A stretch of DNA of 64,000 bases, taken from Anaerolineales bacterium (GTDB lineage: Bacteria > Chloroflexota > Anaerolineae > Aggregatilineales > UBA2796). Of this stretch, positions 1 through 8,215 are shown one piece after another. Both the position numbers and the translations under genes were made by a program. The notes beneath the pieces were generated by a model. The model had not been told where the DNA came from. It did not search any database and saw only the letters and a list, made by a program, of their open reading frames with translations. Numbering within the stretch: position 1 is the first letter of the stretch; each line of letters opens with the position of its first letter. The stretch lies in NCBI GenBank assembly GCA_015075625.1, contig JABTTZ010000001.1:1798001-1862000 (forward strand), in the 5' to 3' direction.

Positions 1-1071
1 GCCGTTGAACTGGTCACTTACCACATCGGGCGGGATATGCCGGGCATTCCCACCTACCGTATTCGGCGCATCCCCTGGTACACCAAACTCGATGCCGGTC
101 CCAGCTACCACAAGCTCTACCTCATGCTGCTGCTCTTTGAGCGCTCTCTCCGGCGCGTCCGCCGTTTTCAGCCGGATGTCCTTCATGGGCATGGGTGGGA
201 TGGCTGTTGGATTGCCTACGCGCTCTCTGCGCTGACAGGCGTCCCCTTCGTCTTTGATATGCAGGGGAGTTTCACGGGCGAGATCGTCGCTCACGGCTAC
301 GCCAAAACCGAGAGCCGCTTTTTTCAATTCCTTCGTTGGATCGAGCGCCGCACGCTCCATTTGGGGACGGTGGTCACCCAATCCGAGCAGATGGTGAAGG
401 ACGCCATCCGCGATTTTGGCGTGCGCCCAGAGCGCATTTACCACACCTTTGATGGGGTAGATACCGATGAGTTCCGCCCCGGACTTGAGGCAACCGATCT
501 CCGCGCCGCGCTCAAGCTGCCCGCCGCGAAGAAAATCGTCGTGTTTGTTGGCTTGCTCAAACCATATCAGGGGGTCGATTGCCTTTTAGAGGCGATTCAC
601 CATCTCGTCACCGCTTTGGGGGATACATCGGGGCATTTTCTGATCATGGGGTTTCCCGATGAAGACCGTTACGCAGCGCGGGCGGCGGCGATGGGCATTA
701 GCGCCTACACCACCTTCACGGGCAAGATCAATTACAAGGAACTCCCCCGTTATCTGGCGTTGGGGGATGTCGCTGTTGCGCCGAAACTTTCCCCCACCGA
801 AGGCGACGGAAAAATCTACAATTACCTTGCGCAAGGGCTGCCCATTGTCGCCTTTACCCGTCCGGCAAGCGTCGAAATTTTGGGCGATGCGGCGTTTTAT
901 GCCACCTTAGGCGACGCCCACTCGCTGGCGGAGGCGCTCCACACAGCGCTTACCGATAGCGCCCGCGCCGCCGAATTGGGGGCAAAAGGGCGGGCGTTGG
1001 CGCTAGAACGCTATTCGTGGGAGGCGGTGGCGCGGCGCTTGATGGGTGTCTATGCGGCAGTCATCGGCTGA
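1..1071 (+). CDS. Glycosyltransferase family 4, 5'-truncated
   Basis: The frame is open from base 1, so the gene begins upstream of the window and only its last ~356 codons are present. It is a GT-B fold (GT4) enzyme that would transfer a sugar from an activated donor in polysaccharide or glycolipid synthesis at the cytoplasmic membrane. The N-terminal lobe carries a PDVLHGHGWDG segment, the linker reads FDGVDTDEF, and the C-terminal lobe begins with VVFVGLLKPYQGV. The nucleotide-sugar loop is PTEGDGKIYNYLAQGLP, with Glu and Gly-Lys where GT4 enzymes bind the donor phosphates. The acceptor cannot be told. The family is clear; the specific role is open. Confidence 0.88.
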   Translation, partial: AVELVTYHIGRDMPGIPTYRIRRIPWYTKLDAGPSYHKLYLMLLLFERSLRRVRRFQPDVLHGHGWDGCWIAYALSALTGVPFVFDMQGSFTGEIVAHGYAKTESRFFQFLRWIERRTLHLGTVVTQSEQMVKDAIRDFGVRPERIYHTFDGVDTDEFRPGLEATDLRAALKLPAAKKIVVFVGLLKPYQGVDCLLEAIHHLVTALGDTSGHFLIMGFPDEDRYAARAAAMGISAYTTFTGKINYKELPRYLALGDVAVAPKLSPTEGDGKIYNYLAQGLPIVAFTRPASVEILGDAAFYATLGDAHSLAEALHTALTDSARAAELGAKGRALALERYSWEAVARRLMGVYAAVIG

Positions 1072-1173
1072 GCCAGCCCCGCATGGTGGGGGTAGGTAGG
1101 TCCCCTCCCACAAGGGTGAAACTATGTCAAGAGACCTTAGTCCCCTAAGTACAACCACATTGAACACGCGGGA

Positions 1174-1230
1174 TCAGGAGAAGACCCCCTCACCCCTAGC
1201 CCCCTCTCCCACGCAAGCGAGGAGAGAGTA
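1174..1230. repeat. Polypyrimidine/hairpin intergenic repeat
   Basis: This is a C-rich stretch (CCCCTCACCCCTAGCCCCC type) followed by a short hairpin around GCAAGCGAGGAGAG. Similar elements recur near 10228, 19459, 21108, 32086, 41999, 42943 and 59335, always between genes. Confidence 0.55.
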
Positions 1231-1236
1231 GGGTAT

Positions 1237-1290
1237 CCAAGCCCCGAAGGGGTGGTTACTCCTAGCCCGCTGCTTTAGCGGCGGGCGGCG
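1237..1290. repeat. Modular palindromic repeat, short copy
   Basis: It contains two small palindromic modules: AAGCCCCGAAGGGGTGGTTA, then GCCCGC-TGCTTTA-GCGGCGGGC. The same modules recur at 2468, 8050, 10079, 12375, 19813 and 42888. Confidence 0.6.
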
Positions 1291-1342
1291 ATGGGGGCGC
1301 AAGTCCTTGCGCCCCTACGGGGGTTGCACCCTCAACAGCCCC

Positions 1343-1501
1343 TACAGCATTTTTCAACGAGATTGACCCTCAGTGGTTGACAGCCCCGCTTATCACGATA
1401 TACGTGGTGATGGGCAGGCGGTGGCGATCAAGGGAAACGAACGACGCCCGTCCTTCTTGTAAGAAGGCTGGTTGCAGTCCAACCAGTGAGGGTACTGCAA
1501 T
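1343..1501 (+). repeat. MITE-like 159-bp dispersed repeat, copy A
   Basis: This full-length copy runs from TACAGCATTTTTCAACG to GGGTACTGCAAT. Near-terminal arms GACCCTCAGTGGTTG and CAACCAGTGAGGGTA are complementary with one mismatch. Internal hairpins include CCTTCTT-GT-AAGAAGG and GGTT-GCAGTCC-AACC. It lies in the roughly 500-bp gap between the glycosyltransferase and recO. The rest of that gap holds only the two repeats above and no gene I can support. Confidence 0.85.
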
Positions 1502-1572
1502 AGTTACCGGACATGCCTTTTAGTCCCATGCCTCCCCGCGCCCCTGTAGGGACGCCCTATCCCGCCCTATCC

Positions 1573-2367
1573 CTATGGAGATACGGGCGGGGGGGATGGT
1601 GACGTTTCGAGGCGCTGTAACAGGTGAAGAAAGTCTGCGCTTTTCAGGCGGCTTTCTAAGATATGGGCAATATAGGTGTGGGCAACCCGTTCCAGCGTGG
1701 CGTGCATTGCCGCGCTCAGGTCCCACCGGCTCACCGCCTCGAAATCATCCGTTTGCATATGGCGGAGCAGCTTCAGGGCGTTCAACGAGAGCGGGATCAA
1801 AGACCGCCCCCGCGCATGGTCAGGGCAAACCAGACCGCCATCGCCCACGCTGAAAAACTGATCTTGGGCGGTGATTTTTTCCCCGCCCACCGCACAGCGA
1901 AACAGAGAGGGTTCAAAGCCCGTCAGCCGCAAGAGGCGCGTTTCGTAAAAGCGGGTGATGAGGGCGAGATCGCTCGAAGGCTCTGCCAGCCACCCCAACG
2001 CCACATTAAGCAAGGCATAGAGCGGCGGATTGGGTTCGTCGTCCTCGCTGAAGCGGTCTAAGAGTTCGACAAGGTGAGAGGCATAGGCGTACCAGTGAAG
2101 GTGTTCGCGGGCGGCGCGGTAGGGTTCGGCGCACTCCGCTTGGGTCACCTGATGCAGATCGCGTCCGCGCCGCAGCAGAAGGTTTGCCCGCGTGTAGAGT
2201 TCCAAATGCCCGCCCATCTTCGCCGCTGGTTTGCGAACTCCCTTCGCAATGGCGCGTATCTTGCCGTGTGCGGGGGTCATCAGCGTGAGCAGCCGATCCG
2301 CCTCAAGGTAATCTTGGCGGCGGATGATCAGGGCATCGGTGCGAAAGGTCTGTTCAAGGCGGGGCAT
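1573..2367 (-). CDS. recO: DNA repair protein RecO
   Basis: RecO works with RecF and RecR to load RecA onto SSB-covered single-stranded DNA and to anneal strands. The N-terminal OB fold begins MPRLEQTFRTDALIIRR and continues DRLLTLMTPAHGKIRAIAKG, both typical of RecO. A helical C-terminal domain follows. I place the start at the ATG at 2367 because homologous sequence begins there; the frame stays open upstream to 2442. The zinc-finger region seen in many RecO proteins (two CxxC pairs) is degenerate: only Cys-x-x-Gly (RCAVGG) and Cys-x-x-His (VCPDH) remain. At about 264 aa the length is normal. It is a single gene, with repeat sequence upstream and cyanophycinase next in the same direction. 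Confidence 0.9.
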   Translation of the reverse strand: MPRLEQTFRTDALIIRRQDYLEADRLLTLMTPAHGKIRAIAKGVRKPAAKMGGHLELYTRANLLLRRGRDLHQVTQAECAEPYRAAREHLHWYAYASHLVELLDRFSEDDEPNPPLYALLNVALGWLAEPSSDLALITRFYETRLLRLTGFEPSLFRCAVGGEKITAQDQFFSVGDGGLVCPDHARGRSLIPLSLNALKLLRHMQTDDFEAVSRWDLSAAMHATLERVAHTYIAHILESRLKSADFLHLLQRLETSPSPPPVSP

Positions 2368-2467
2368 CACTGATCCATCCGATCCCACCGTTAATGGGGT
2401 TGACGAGCGCGTAACGTCCTCTATTTTACCCCTTTTTTGCACCCGCCGCGCCTCTAGCCCGCCGTGA

Positions 2468-2600
2468 TCGCCCGCCGCTAAAGCAGCGGGCTAAGGGCAA
2501 TCACCCTTACGGGGCTTGAAAGGCGAAAAGCCGCGCCGTGTATTCCGTTTTAAGCCCCAACGGGGCGATCATGCCTAGCGCGTGGGCTTTAGCCCCGCAC
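2468..2600. repeat. Modular palindromic repeat, long copy
   Basis: The modules occur in the order GCCCGCCGCTAAAGCAGCGGGC, a TTACGGGGCTTGAAAGG arm, then TTTAAGCCCCAACGGGGCGA and GTGGGCTTTAGCCCCGC. It lies between the recO start and the end of the cyanophycinase gene. An open frame through it (2538-3542, plus strand) is antisense to the cyanophycinase and is not real. Confidence 0.65.
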
Positions 2601-2606
2601 ACCCGT

Positions 2607-3461
2607 TTAATGCGGCGTTTCAGCCGTTGGGTGGGGGTGCTTAGGGGTGTGCGCGTGGAGGTCATAGCCGCACCCCTCGGTGAGGATATGGACGGTCATC
2701 CCAAACATGGCGATGGGTTCGTGCTGTTTGACGCGATAGACATCGGTGTAAGCCATATGGCGGGCGTCAACGATGGTGACGCTCCCCGTGCCGATCACCT
2801 CACAGTGGTTGTCGGGGTGAATGATGAAGGCGGTGTCCTCATCCACGCCCACCCCCACAAGGGAGGGGTTATAGGAAAGCGCCGTCATCAAGCGCCCGAT
2901 GCGGTCCCGTTCGCGGAAGTGCTGATCGATGATCACGCCGTCCATCATCCCCAACCCCGGCGCCAGATGCACCATCCGAAAGGAGGGGGCGCTTCCCCCC
3001 CGCCCAAAGGCGATCATGTGGGCGGAGAGCGCCGCCGCCCCCGCGCTTGTTCCAGCGACGCTGACCCCCCCCGAAAAGCGTGTGCGGATAAGCTGCCCCA
3101 AGCGCGTCCCACCCAAGAGCGTGACCAGTTTCACCTGATCGCCGCCGGAGAGGAAAATCCCCGTCGCGTCCTCCAACGGGGCGCACAGATCGGCATCATC
3201 GGCATCCGCCCGCCGCCAGACATTCAGGACATGGGTTTCGGCTGCCCCAAGCTCATCAAAGATGGTGTCGTAGATCGCCCCCAGTTCGTCGGGGAAGGTA
3301 GACGCCGCCGGAATCACGGCGATCCGCGCTTGGCTGCCGCCGCTGAGTTCCAGAAAGCGGGAGAGGATGCGTCGTCCGCCGCGCCGATCTTCAGCGCCGC
3401 CAATGGGCATCAGAATTCCGCGTGCGGGGGGTGGCAAGGGTGTGGGCGTCGGTGCGGTCAT
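2607..3461 (-). CDS. Cyanophycinase-like serine peptidase (S51)
   Basis: This is a peptidase S51 family protein, a relative of CphB, which hydrolyses the Asp-Arg polymer cyanophycin to dipeptides. Visible family features are MPIGGAEDR near the N-terminus, IFLSGGDQVKLV, the nucleophile elbow GTSAGA, and the downstream IIDQHFRERDRIGRL with the conserved His and Arg. GVGVDEDTAFI is also typical. I chose the ATG at 3461 because the frame upstream of it is not family-like; another ATG at 3410 begins directly at MPIGGAED. No cyanophycin synthetase is in the window, so the substrate could be cyanophycin stored by this cell, imported material, or another isoaspartyl peptide. The family call is firm; the substrate is inferred. 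Confidence 0.88.
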   Translation of the reverse strand: MTAPTPTPLPPPARGILMPIGGAEDRRGGRRILSRFLELSGGSQARIAVIPAASTFPDELGAIYDTIFDELGAAETHVLNVWRRADADDADLCAPLEDATGIFLSGGDQVKLVTLLGGTRLGQLIRTRFSGGVSVAGTSAGAAALSAHMIAFGRGGSAPSFRMVHLAPGLGMMDGVIIDQHFRERDRIGRLMTALSYNPSLVGVGVDEDTAFIIHPDNHCEVIGTGSVTIVDARHMAYTDVYRVKQHEPIAMFGMTVHILTEGCGYDLHAHTPKHPHPTAETPH

Positions 3462-3563
3462 CAAACTGCCGTTAGGTCTATGAAAAGGATGGTGAAAGGA
3501 ACACCTAAACCAAGCGGGCGCACCGAACGATGCGCCCCATAGGTGAACGCTTAGAGACAAGCG

Positions 3564-5912
3564 CTAAGACAAACGCCACAGGCTCAAATTAGAGAAGGTG
3601 CATTTCTCGCCGCTGCCCTGCACCCCGCGAATCATGAAGTAGCCGAGATAGCCGCCGTTGTAGACGGCATCCCCTTCGTTCAGGGTCTTTTCCGAAACAA
3701 GATTGCCATTGATGAAGAACTTGGCGTTCGTCCCCACCACCACCAGCGTCACACGGTTGATACCGCCGTCCAAGCGGCTGACTTCCGAGGAACTTTCGCT
3801 CATAATGGCGCGGCTGCTCCACGTGTTATTGGCGCGGGCGTCAAGACGATACGTCCCGCTGCGGTAGAGGTGGTAGACGAGAAAATCAATCGTATCAATG
3901 GTCTCATTTTCCAGCACCACGTCGTTTGCGCCGTTCAGGAGCATCCCGCAGGAGGTGGCGCCGGTGCTTTCCGTGCTGCTGTTCACCGCCACATCCACCG
4001 AGAGGGCGAAATCGTAGAACAGGGCGCGGCTGAGCAGGTCGAAATAGAAGGTTTTTTCCGCCGTCGTGCTGCCCGTCAGGATTTTTGTGGTGGGGATCGG
4101 CACGCGCACAGCCGTTTTACTGGACGGAATCACCCCTCGGCTGATCAGGGCATTGACAACGATCCCCGCGTCTTCAGAGAGCAAGAGGGGGTCAGCGCCG
4201 GTAAAGGCAACCGCTGTCGCCGTGACAATACGGGGGGTCGCCGTGACGACGAGTGGCGCCGGCGTTTTGGAGGGGTTCAGGGCGTTCATCGTCGCCGCCG
4301 CTGCGGTCAGGGTGGGAATCGGATCAAAGGTGGGAATTAAGGCGATGGCGGTATTCGTCGCATCGCGGATAATCCCCGTTGCCGTCGCGTTAAGAACAGC
4401 CGCCGTCCCTGTGGCATTGGCTGCTTCGGCAACTGCCGTTTGGTTGGCGCTGAAGGCACGCACCGTCGCAATTTGTTCGGCAAGCGAGGTGCTGGTCGCC
4501 GCAGCAGCGGCGCGTTCGGTGGCAGTGGCATTGATCATAACCGCTGTTTCCTGCGCATCGAGCGTCGCCAACCGCCCAGCAATCAGCGTTTGGGTGGCGT
4601 TGGGGGTTTCCGTCGGCTCTGGCGAGGGGGTGATCGTCGGCGTCGCCGTCACGGGGGCGGTGGCGGAGAGGATCATCATGACCGCCGTCCCCGTCTTGTT
4701 CAGGTTATCTTGATTGGCATTGTTGCTGCTCAGCGCCGCCAACCCCAACGCGCCACCGCCCAAGACAAGGGCGGCAATCACCCCGATGAGCAGCACCGGA
4801 GAGGATTTGGGCTTGGGTGTCTCGCCTATCGCGCCGCCCGCCATTGTGCCAGCGGGCATTCCGCCGCCATAATTGCCGCCGTAATCCTCGTTGCCATAGC
4901 GCGGCGCGGTGGCGGGTGCAGAATTAGCGGGGGTGTTGGGGCGCATCGTGGCGTTGTCGGGGACATTCCCGCCCCCCCCCTGCTGATAGGTGCCGGGGGG
5001 GGTTATCGGGCGCGGCGCGGCGGATGTGCCAGAGGGGGTGGGGACAAGGGTTGCCTGATTGCCCATCTGGGGGGAAAAGTTCCCCTGTGTGCCGCGCACG
5101 GCGTCCTCAAAGGCGTGGGCAAACTCAGACGCCGATCCATAGCGCATATCGGGGCTTTTTTGCAGCGCCCGTTCGATCACTTCCGAAACGCCAGCGGGTA
5201 AATCTGAGCGGATGGTGTGCGGCGGGGGCGGAAGTTCGTAGACGTGTTGGAAGATCAAGCCCGCGGGCGTATCGGCGCTGAAGGGGAGTTTGCCGCAGAC
5301 AAATTCGTAGAGCATGACGCCCAATGTGTAAATATCTGAACGGGCATCCACCGCCCGCCCCATCGCCTGTTCGGGCGACATATAGGCAGGCGTCCCCATG
5401 ACCGTCCCCGTCGCCGTCAGTTTTCGCTCGCTGCCCTCAATGCGGGCAATGCCGAAATCGGTCAGGTAGCAGTTATCGTCTTTATCCAGCAAGACGTTGT
5501 TTGGCTTCAAATCGCGGTGAACAACGCCGTGCCGGTGGGCATAATCGAGGGCAGACCCAATCTGCGTGATATAGGTGGCAACTTGGCGCAGCGCCATGCC
5601 CCCCTTCCGCAGTTTATCATCCAGCGATCCGCCTTCGATATAGCGCATGACAATATAGGGAATGCCATTGTCGCTGCCGTAGTCAATGACCGGTAGGATG
5701 TGCGGGTGTTCAAGCCCGGCGATGATCTTCGCTTCGCGTTCAAAGCGTTCGACAAAGCCGGGATCGCTGGCGATGTCCCGCGCCATGACTTTGATTGCCA
5801 CTTTGCGCCCAACGCTGCTTTGCACCGCTTGGTAAACCGCGGCCATGCCGCCCTTGCCAAGCGGCTTCTCAAGCGTATAGGGACCAAGCGTCTTGCCGGA
5901 AAGATCAGACAT
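3564..5912 (-). CDS. Membrane Ser/Thr protein kinase with extracellular C-terminal domain
   Basis: This is a PknB-type Hanks kinase. The kinase domain spans residues ~11-270: glycine loop GKGGMAAVY (19-27), VAIK with Lys41, HRDLKPNN (132-139), DFG (152-154) and SPE (179-181). A Pro/Asn-rich linker follows, then one membrane helix (VLLIGVIAALVLGGGALGL). The outer part is a long Thr/Ala-rich stalk and a C-terminal domain of ~190 residues resembling a LamG/concanavalin-like sandwich (KFFINGNLVSEKTL is typical of that fold). There are no PASTA domains. This suggests a receptor kinase sensing an external ligand through the C-terminal domain. AGGACTCCAGC precedes the ATG. The second kinase at 39847 shares the N-terminal design but has an unrelated tail. 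Confidence 0.92.
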   Translation of the reverse strand: MSDLSGKTLGPYTLEKPLGKGGMAAVYQAVQSSVGRKVAIKVMARDIASDPGFVERFEREAKIIAGLEHPHILPVIDYGSDNGIPYIVMRYIEGGSLDDKLRKGGMALRQVATYITQIGSALDYAHRHGVVHRDLKPNNVLLDKDDNCYLTDFGIARIEGSERKLTATGTVMGTPAYMSPEQAMGRAVDARSDIYTLGVMLYEFVCGKLPFSADTPAGLIFQHVYELPPPPHTIRSDLPAGVSEVIERALQKSPDMRYGSASEFAHAFEDAVRGTQGNFSPQMGNQATLVPTPSGTSAAPRPITPPGTYQQGGGGNVPDNATMRPNTPANSAPATAPRYGNEDYGGNYGGGMPAGTMAGGAIGETPKPKSSPVLLIGVIAALVLGGGALGLAALSSNNANQDNLNKTGTAVMMILSATAPVTATPTITPSPEPTETPNATQTLIAGRLATLDAQETAVMINATATERAAAAATSTSLAEQIATVRAFSANQTAVAEAANATGTAAVLNATATGIIRDATNTAIALIPTFDPIPTLTAAAATMNALNPSKTPAPLVVTATPRIVTATAVAFTGADPLLLSEDAGIVVNALISRGVIPSSKTAVRVPIPTTKILTGSTTAEKTFYFDLLSRALFYDFALSVDVAVNSSTESTGATSCGMLLNGANDVVLENETIDTIDFLVYHLYRSGTYRLDARANNTWSSRAIMSESSSEVSRLDGGINRVTLVVVGTNAKFFINGNLVSEKTLNEGDAVYNGGYLGYFMIRGVQGSGEKCTFSNLSLWRLS

Positions 5913-5963
5913 GCTGGAGTCCTCATTCAGAGCGAATCATCTGTAGCCTTTGCCGGAAAAGCA

Positions 5964-5979
5964 TACCACGTTTGTGGTA
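5964..5979 (-). terminator. Possible intrinsic terminator after RNase J gene
   Basis: Read on the minus strand, TACCAC-AAAC-GTGGTA forms a 6-bp hairpin just past the rnj stop and is followed by TGCTTTTCC. The stem and U-tract are short, so this is tentative. Confidence 0.4.
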
Positions 5980-5986
5980 CGGGTGG

Positions 5987-7666
5987 TTAAACCTCGTTCA
6001 CAAAAACAAAAACGAGTGGGCGACGCCCGGTCTCGCCAAAGAACAGCTTGCTCAGCGCGTCTTGGACAATGTTTTCAGTGTTCCCGTTGCGGCTTTGGGC
6101 AACCACCTCGCGCACGCGCTGGCGGGCGTTTTCCAAGATTTCATGCTCTCCATCGGGGCTAAAGACAAACCCCCGCGAGATGATCTCCGGCTCTTCGCGG
6201 AACTGCTTTCGCGCCCGGTCATAGAGGGCGTTCACCACAACGACGCCATCGCGGGAGAGTATCTCCCGATCCCGCATGACGGTGGGACCCACATCGCCTA
6301 CGGTTGCCCCATCGACAAAGACATAGCCGCCCGGCACGCGCTCACCGACGGTCATTTCACCCTGCGCCGAAAAACTAATCATCGTTCCATTTTCAACGAC
6401 AACGATATGATCGTGCGGGACTCCCACTTGTTCGGCAAGGCGAGCGTGCTGCATCAGTTGGCGCAGTTCGCCATGAACGGGGACGAAAAACTTTGGGCGG
6501 ACGAGGTTGATCAGCAGCTTTTGTTCCTCTTGGCTGGCGTGACCAGAGACATGGACTTGTTCAATCGGATCGTAGACGACCCGTGCGCCGCGCTGGATCA
6601 GGCGGTTGATTGTGCGGGCGACGAGTTCTTCGTTGCCCGGAATCGGGTGGGAGGACAACACCACCGTATCCGTTGGCTCAATGGCAAGCTGCGGGTGGCG
6701 TCCATTGGCAAGGCGGCTCAACACGGAGGACGGCTCACCCTGCGTTCCCGTCACCATGAGGACGACGCGCTCTGGAGGGAGAGTCTTTGCCTCGTCAAGC
6801 GGGATGATCATATCGGGGGATAGGTCAAGGTAGCCCATCTGCCGCGCCATACGGACGTTTTCCGCCATAGACGCGCCAGCAAAGGCGAGCTTTCGCCCGA
6901 AGCGCCCCGCCGCCCATGCCACCTGCTGCACCCGTGAGATGAGCGAGGCGAAGGTGGCGACGAGGATACGCCCTTTGGCATCCTTAAAGACGCGATCAAA
7001 GGCGGCATCAATGACGCTCTCCGAGGGTGTCCAACCCGGGCGTTCGGCGTTCGTGCTGTCGCTGAACAAGGCGAGGACGCCGCGCTGAGAAAATTCTGCC
7101 AGTTTGGCAAAATCCGTCGGCTTTTTGTCTACGGGGGTGTGGTCAAATTTGAAATCGCCAGAATGAACGACCAAGCCCACCGGTGTATCAATGCCCAACC
7201 CCACACAATCGGGGATGCTGTGGCAGACGTGGAAGGTCTCCACGCTGAACGGTCCCAGCTTGATCACATCGCCCGCCTCAAAGCGGATCAGCCGCTTGGG
7301 ATCGAGCATCTTGGCGTGTTTTAGCTTCACTTCCAGCAAGCCGCAGGTCAGCGGGGTGGCGTAAATGGGGGCGGGGAACGCCGCTGCCACATGCCCAATG
7401 GCGCCGGTGTGATCTTCATGCCCGTGCGTGATCACAATGCCATGCACTTTGAGATCGGTCTGCTGTTGCAGAAAGCGAAAATCGGGGATGATGTAATCAA
7501 TGCCGGGCATATCGTTTTCAGGGAACATCAAGCCGGCATCGACAATGATCATATCCTTGCCGTAGATGAAGGCGGTCATATTCTTGCCGACCTCGCCAAG
7601 CCCGCCAATGGGGATCACTTGGAGGGGCGGAAGCGTCTTGGGGGTTTTCGCTGTTTTGGTACTCAT
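5987..7666 (-). CDS. rnj: Ribonuclease J
   Basis: RNase J is a metallo-beta-lactamase/beta-CASP ribonuclease with endonuclease and 5'-3' exonuclease activity, central to RNA decay and maturation in bacteria that use it. The domain order is visible: IPIGGLGEVGKNM at residues 19-30, the zinc motif HGHEDH at 81-86, HSGDFKFD with the bridging Asp, the beta-CASP region (IPLDEAK, MVTGTQGEP), and SGHASQEEQKLLINL with PVHGELRQL. A C-terminal domain follows, giving 559 aa, the normal length. The upstream region on the minus strand is AT-rich and probably holds its promoter, but I cannot fix -10 and -35 boxes with confidence. Confidence 0.95.
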   Translation of the reverse strand: MSTKTAKTPKTLPPLQVIPIGGLGEVGKNMTAFIYGKDMIIVDAGLMFPENDMPGIDYIIPDFRFLQQQTDLKVHGIVITHGHEDHTGAIGHVAAAFPAPIYATPLTCGLLEVKLKHAKMLDPKRLIRFEAGDVIKLGPFSVETFHVCHSIPDCVGLGIDTPVGLVVHSGDFKFDHTPVDKKPTDFAKLAEFSQRGVLALFSDSTNAERPGWTPSESVIDAAFDRVFKDAKGRILVATFASLISRVQQVAWAAGRFGRKLAFAGASMAENVRMARQMGYLDLSPDMIIPLDEAKTLPPERVVLMVTGTQGEPSSVLSRLANGRHPQLAIEPTDTVVLSSHPIPGNEELVARTINRLIQRGARVVYDPIEQVHVSGHASQEEQKLLINLVRPKFFVPVHGELRQLMQHARLAEQVGVPHDHIVVVENGTMISFSAQGEMTVGERVPGGYVFVDGATVGDVGPTVMRDREILSRDGVVVVNALYDRARKQFREEPEIISRGFVFSPDGEHEILENARQRVREVVAQSRNGNTENIVQDALSKLFFGETGRRPLVFVFVNEV

Positions 7667-8049
7667 GGTGGTAGGCGGGGGAAAACATCACCGAAAGCGC
7701 GTGGTGCGGTGTCGGGGAACGTTAACGCATGGGGGACGCTTTCGCGCCCGCGCTGTGACTCCTTTTACTTTACTTCGTTTTTAACCTTAACGGTTTTGGC
7801 AAAAAAATTAACTTTGGTTTTGGTCAAAAAAGGCTTCAAGCCAAACAATCCATCATAATAGATTGGCGGAACAGCCGCCATAGGGGGATGGATGATGTGG
7901 GTAAATGGTGAGGAGAGCAATAAAACATATCACAAAAAATATTGTACAGGACTTTTCTTGACCACGCTAGTGGGATACATAGCTATCCCGTGCTTTAAGG
8001 CTTGTCCGCTAACGAAGTACAAACACAATGAAAAGGCGGGATCATGCGT
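7667..8049. other. Intergenic region upstream of RNase J, no gene seen
   Basis: It contains an AT-rich run (about 7770-7855) that may carry the rnj promoter and leader. At 8012-8045 is a short stretch (AAGTACAAACACAATGAAAA) that resembles one at 1148-1170. A 61-codon open frame at 7892 runs into the palindromic repeat and has no family features, so I do not call it. Confidence 0.4.
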
Positions 8050-8175
8050 TAGCCCGCCCCTAAAGGGGACGGGCTGAAAGTAACCACCCCTTCGGGGCTT
8101 GAAGGCAAAGAGGCTCTCCTGTTTTAAGCCCCAACGGGGTGATCAGCCTTAGCGCGGGCGTTTTAACCCCGCGCC
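8050..8175 (+). repeat. Modular palindromic repeat, long copy (inverted twin of 12375)
   Basis: Modules are GCCCGCCCCTAAAGGGGACG, ACCACCCCTTCGGGGCTTGA, a spacer AGGCAAAGAGGCTCTCCTG, TTTAAGCCCCAACGGGGTGA, and GCGCGGGCGTTTTAACCCC. It is almost identical in reverse complement to 12375-12501. Confidence 0.75.
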
Positions 8176-8215
8176 TGACCCCGCACCCGTAGGGACGCCC
8201 CTTGGGGCGTCCGCC

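Noticed and set aside
1343-1501. Possible CRISPR or tRNA-like structure in the stem-loop repeat
   Set aside because: The copies are kilobases apart with unrelated flanks, and no tRNA arm pattern (T-loop, CCA) is present.
2538-3542. A 334-codon plus-strand open frame opposite the cyanophycinase gene
   Set aside because: It is antisense to a gene with clear catalytic motifs, begins inside a repeat and shows no domain.
4066-5201. Overlapping plus-strand frames opposite the first Ser/Thr kinase
   Set aside because: Low-complexity shadows of the Ala/Thr stalk codons.
7892-8077. A 61-codon frame upstream of RNase J
   Set aside because: No ribosome-binding site of note; it runs into the palindromic repeat and has no recognisable feature.
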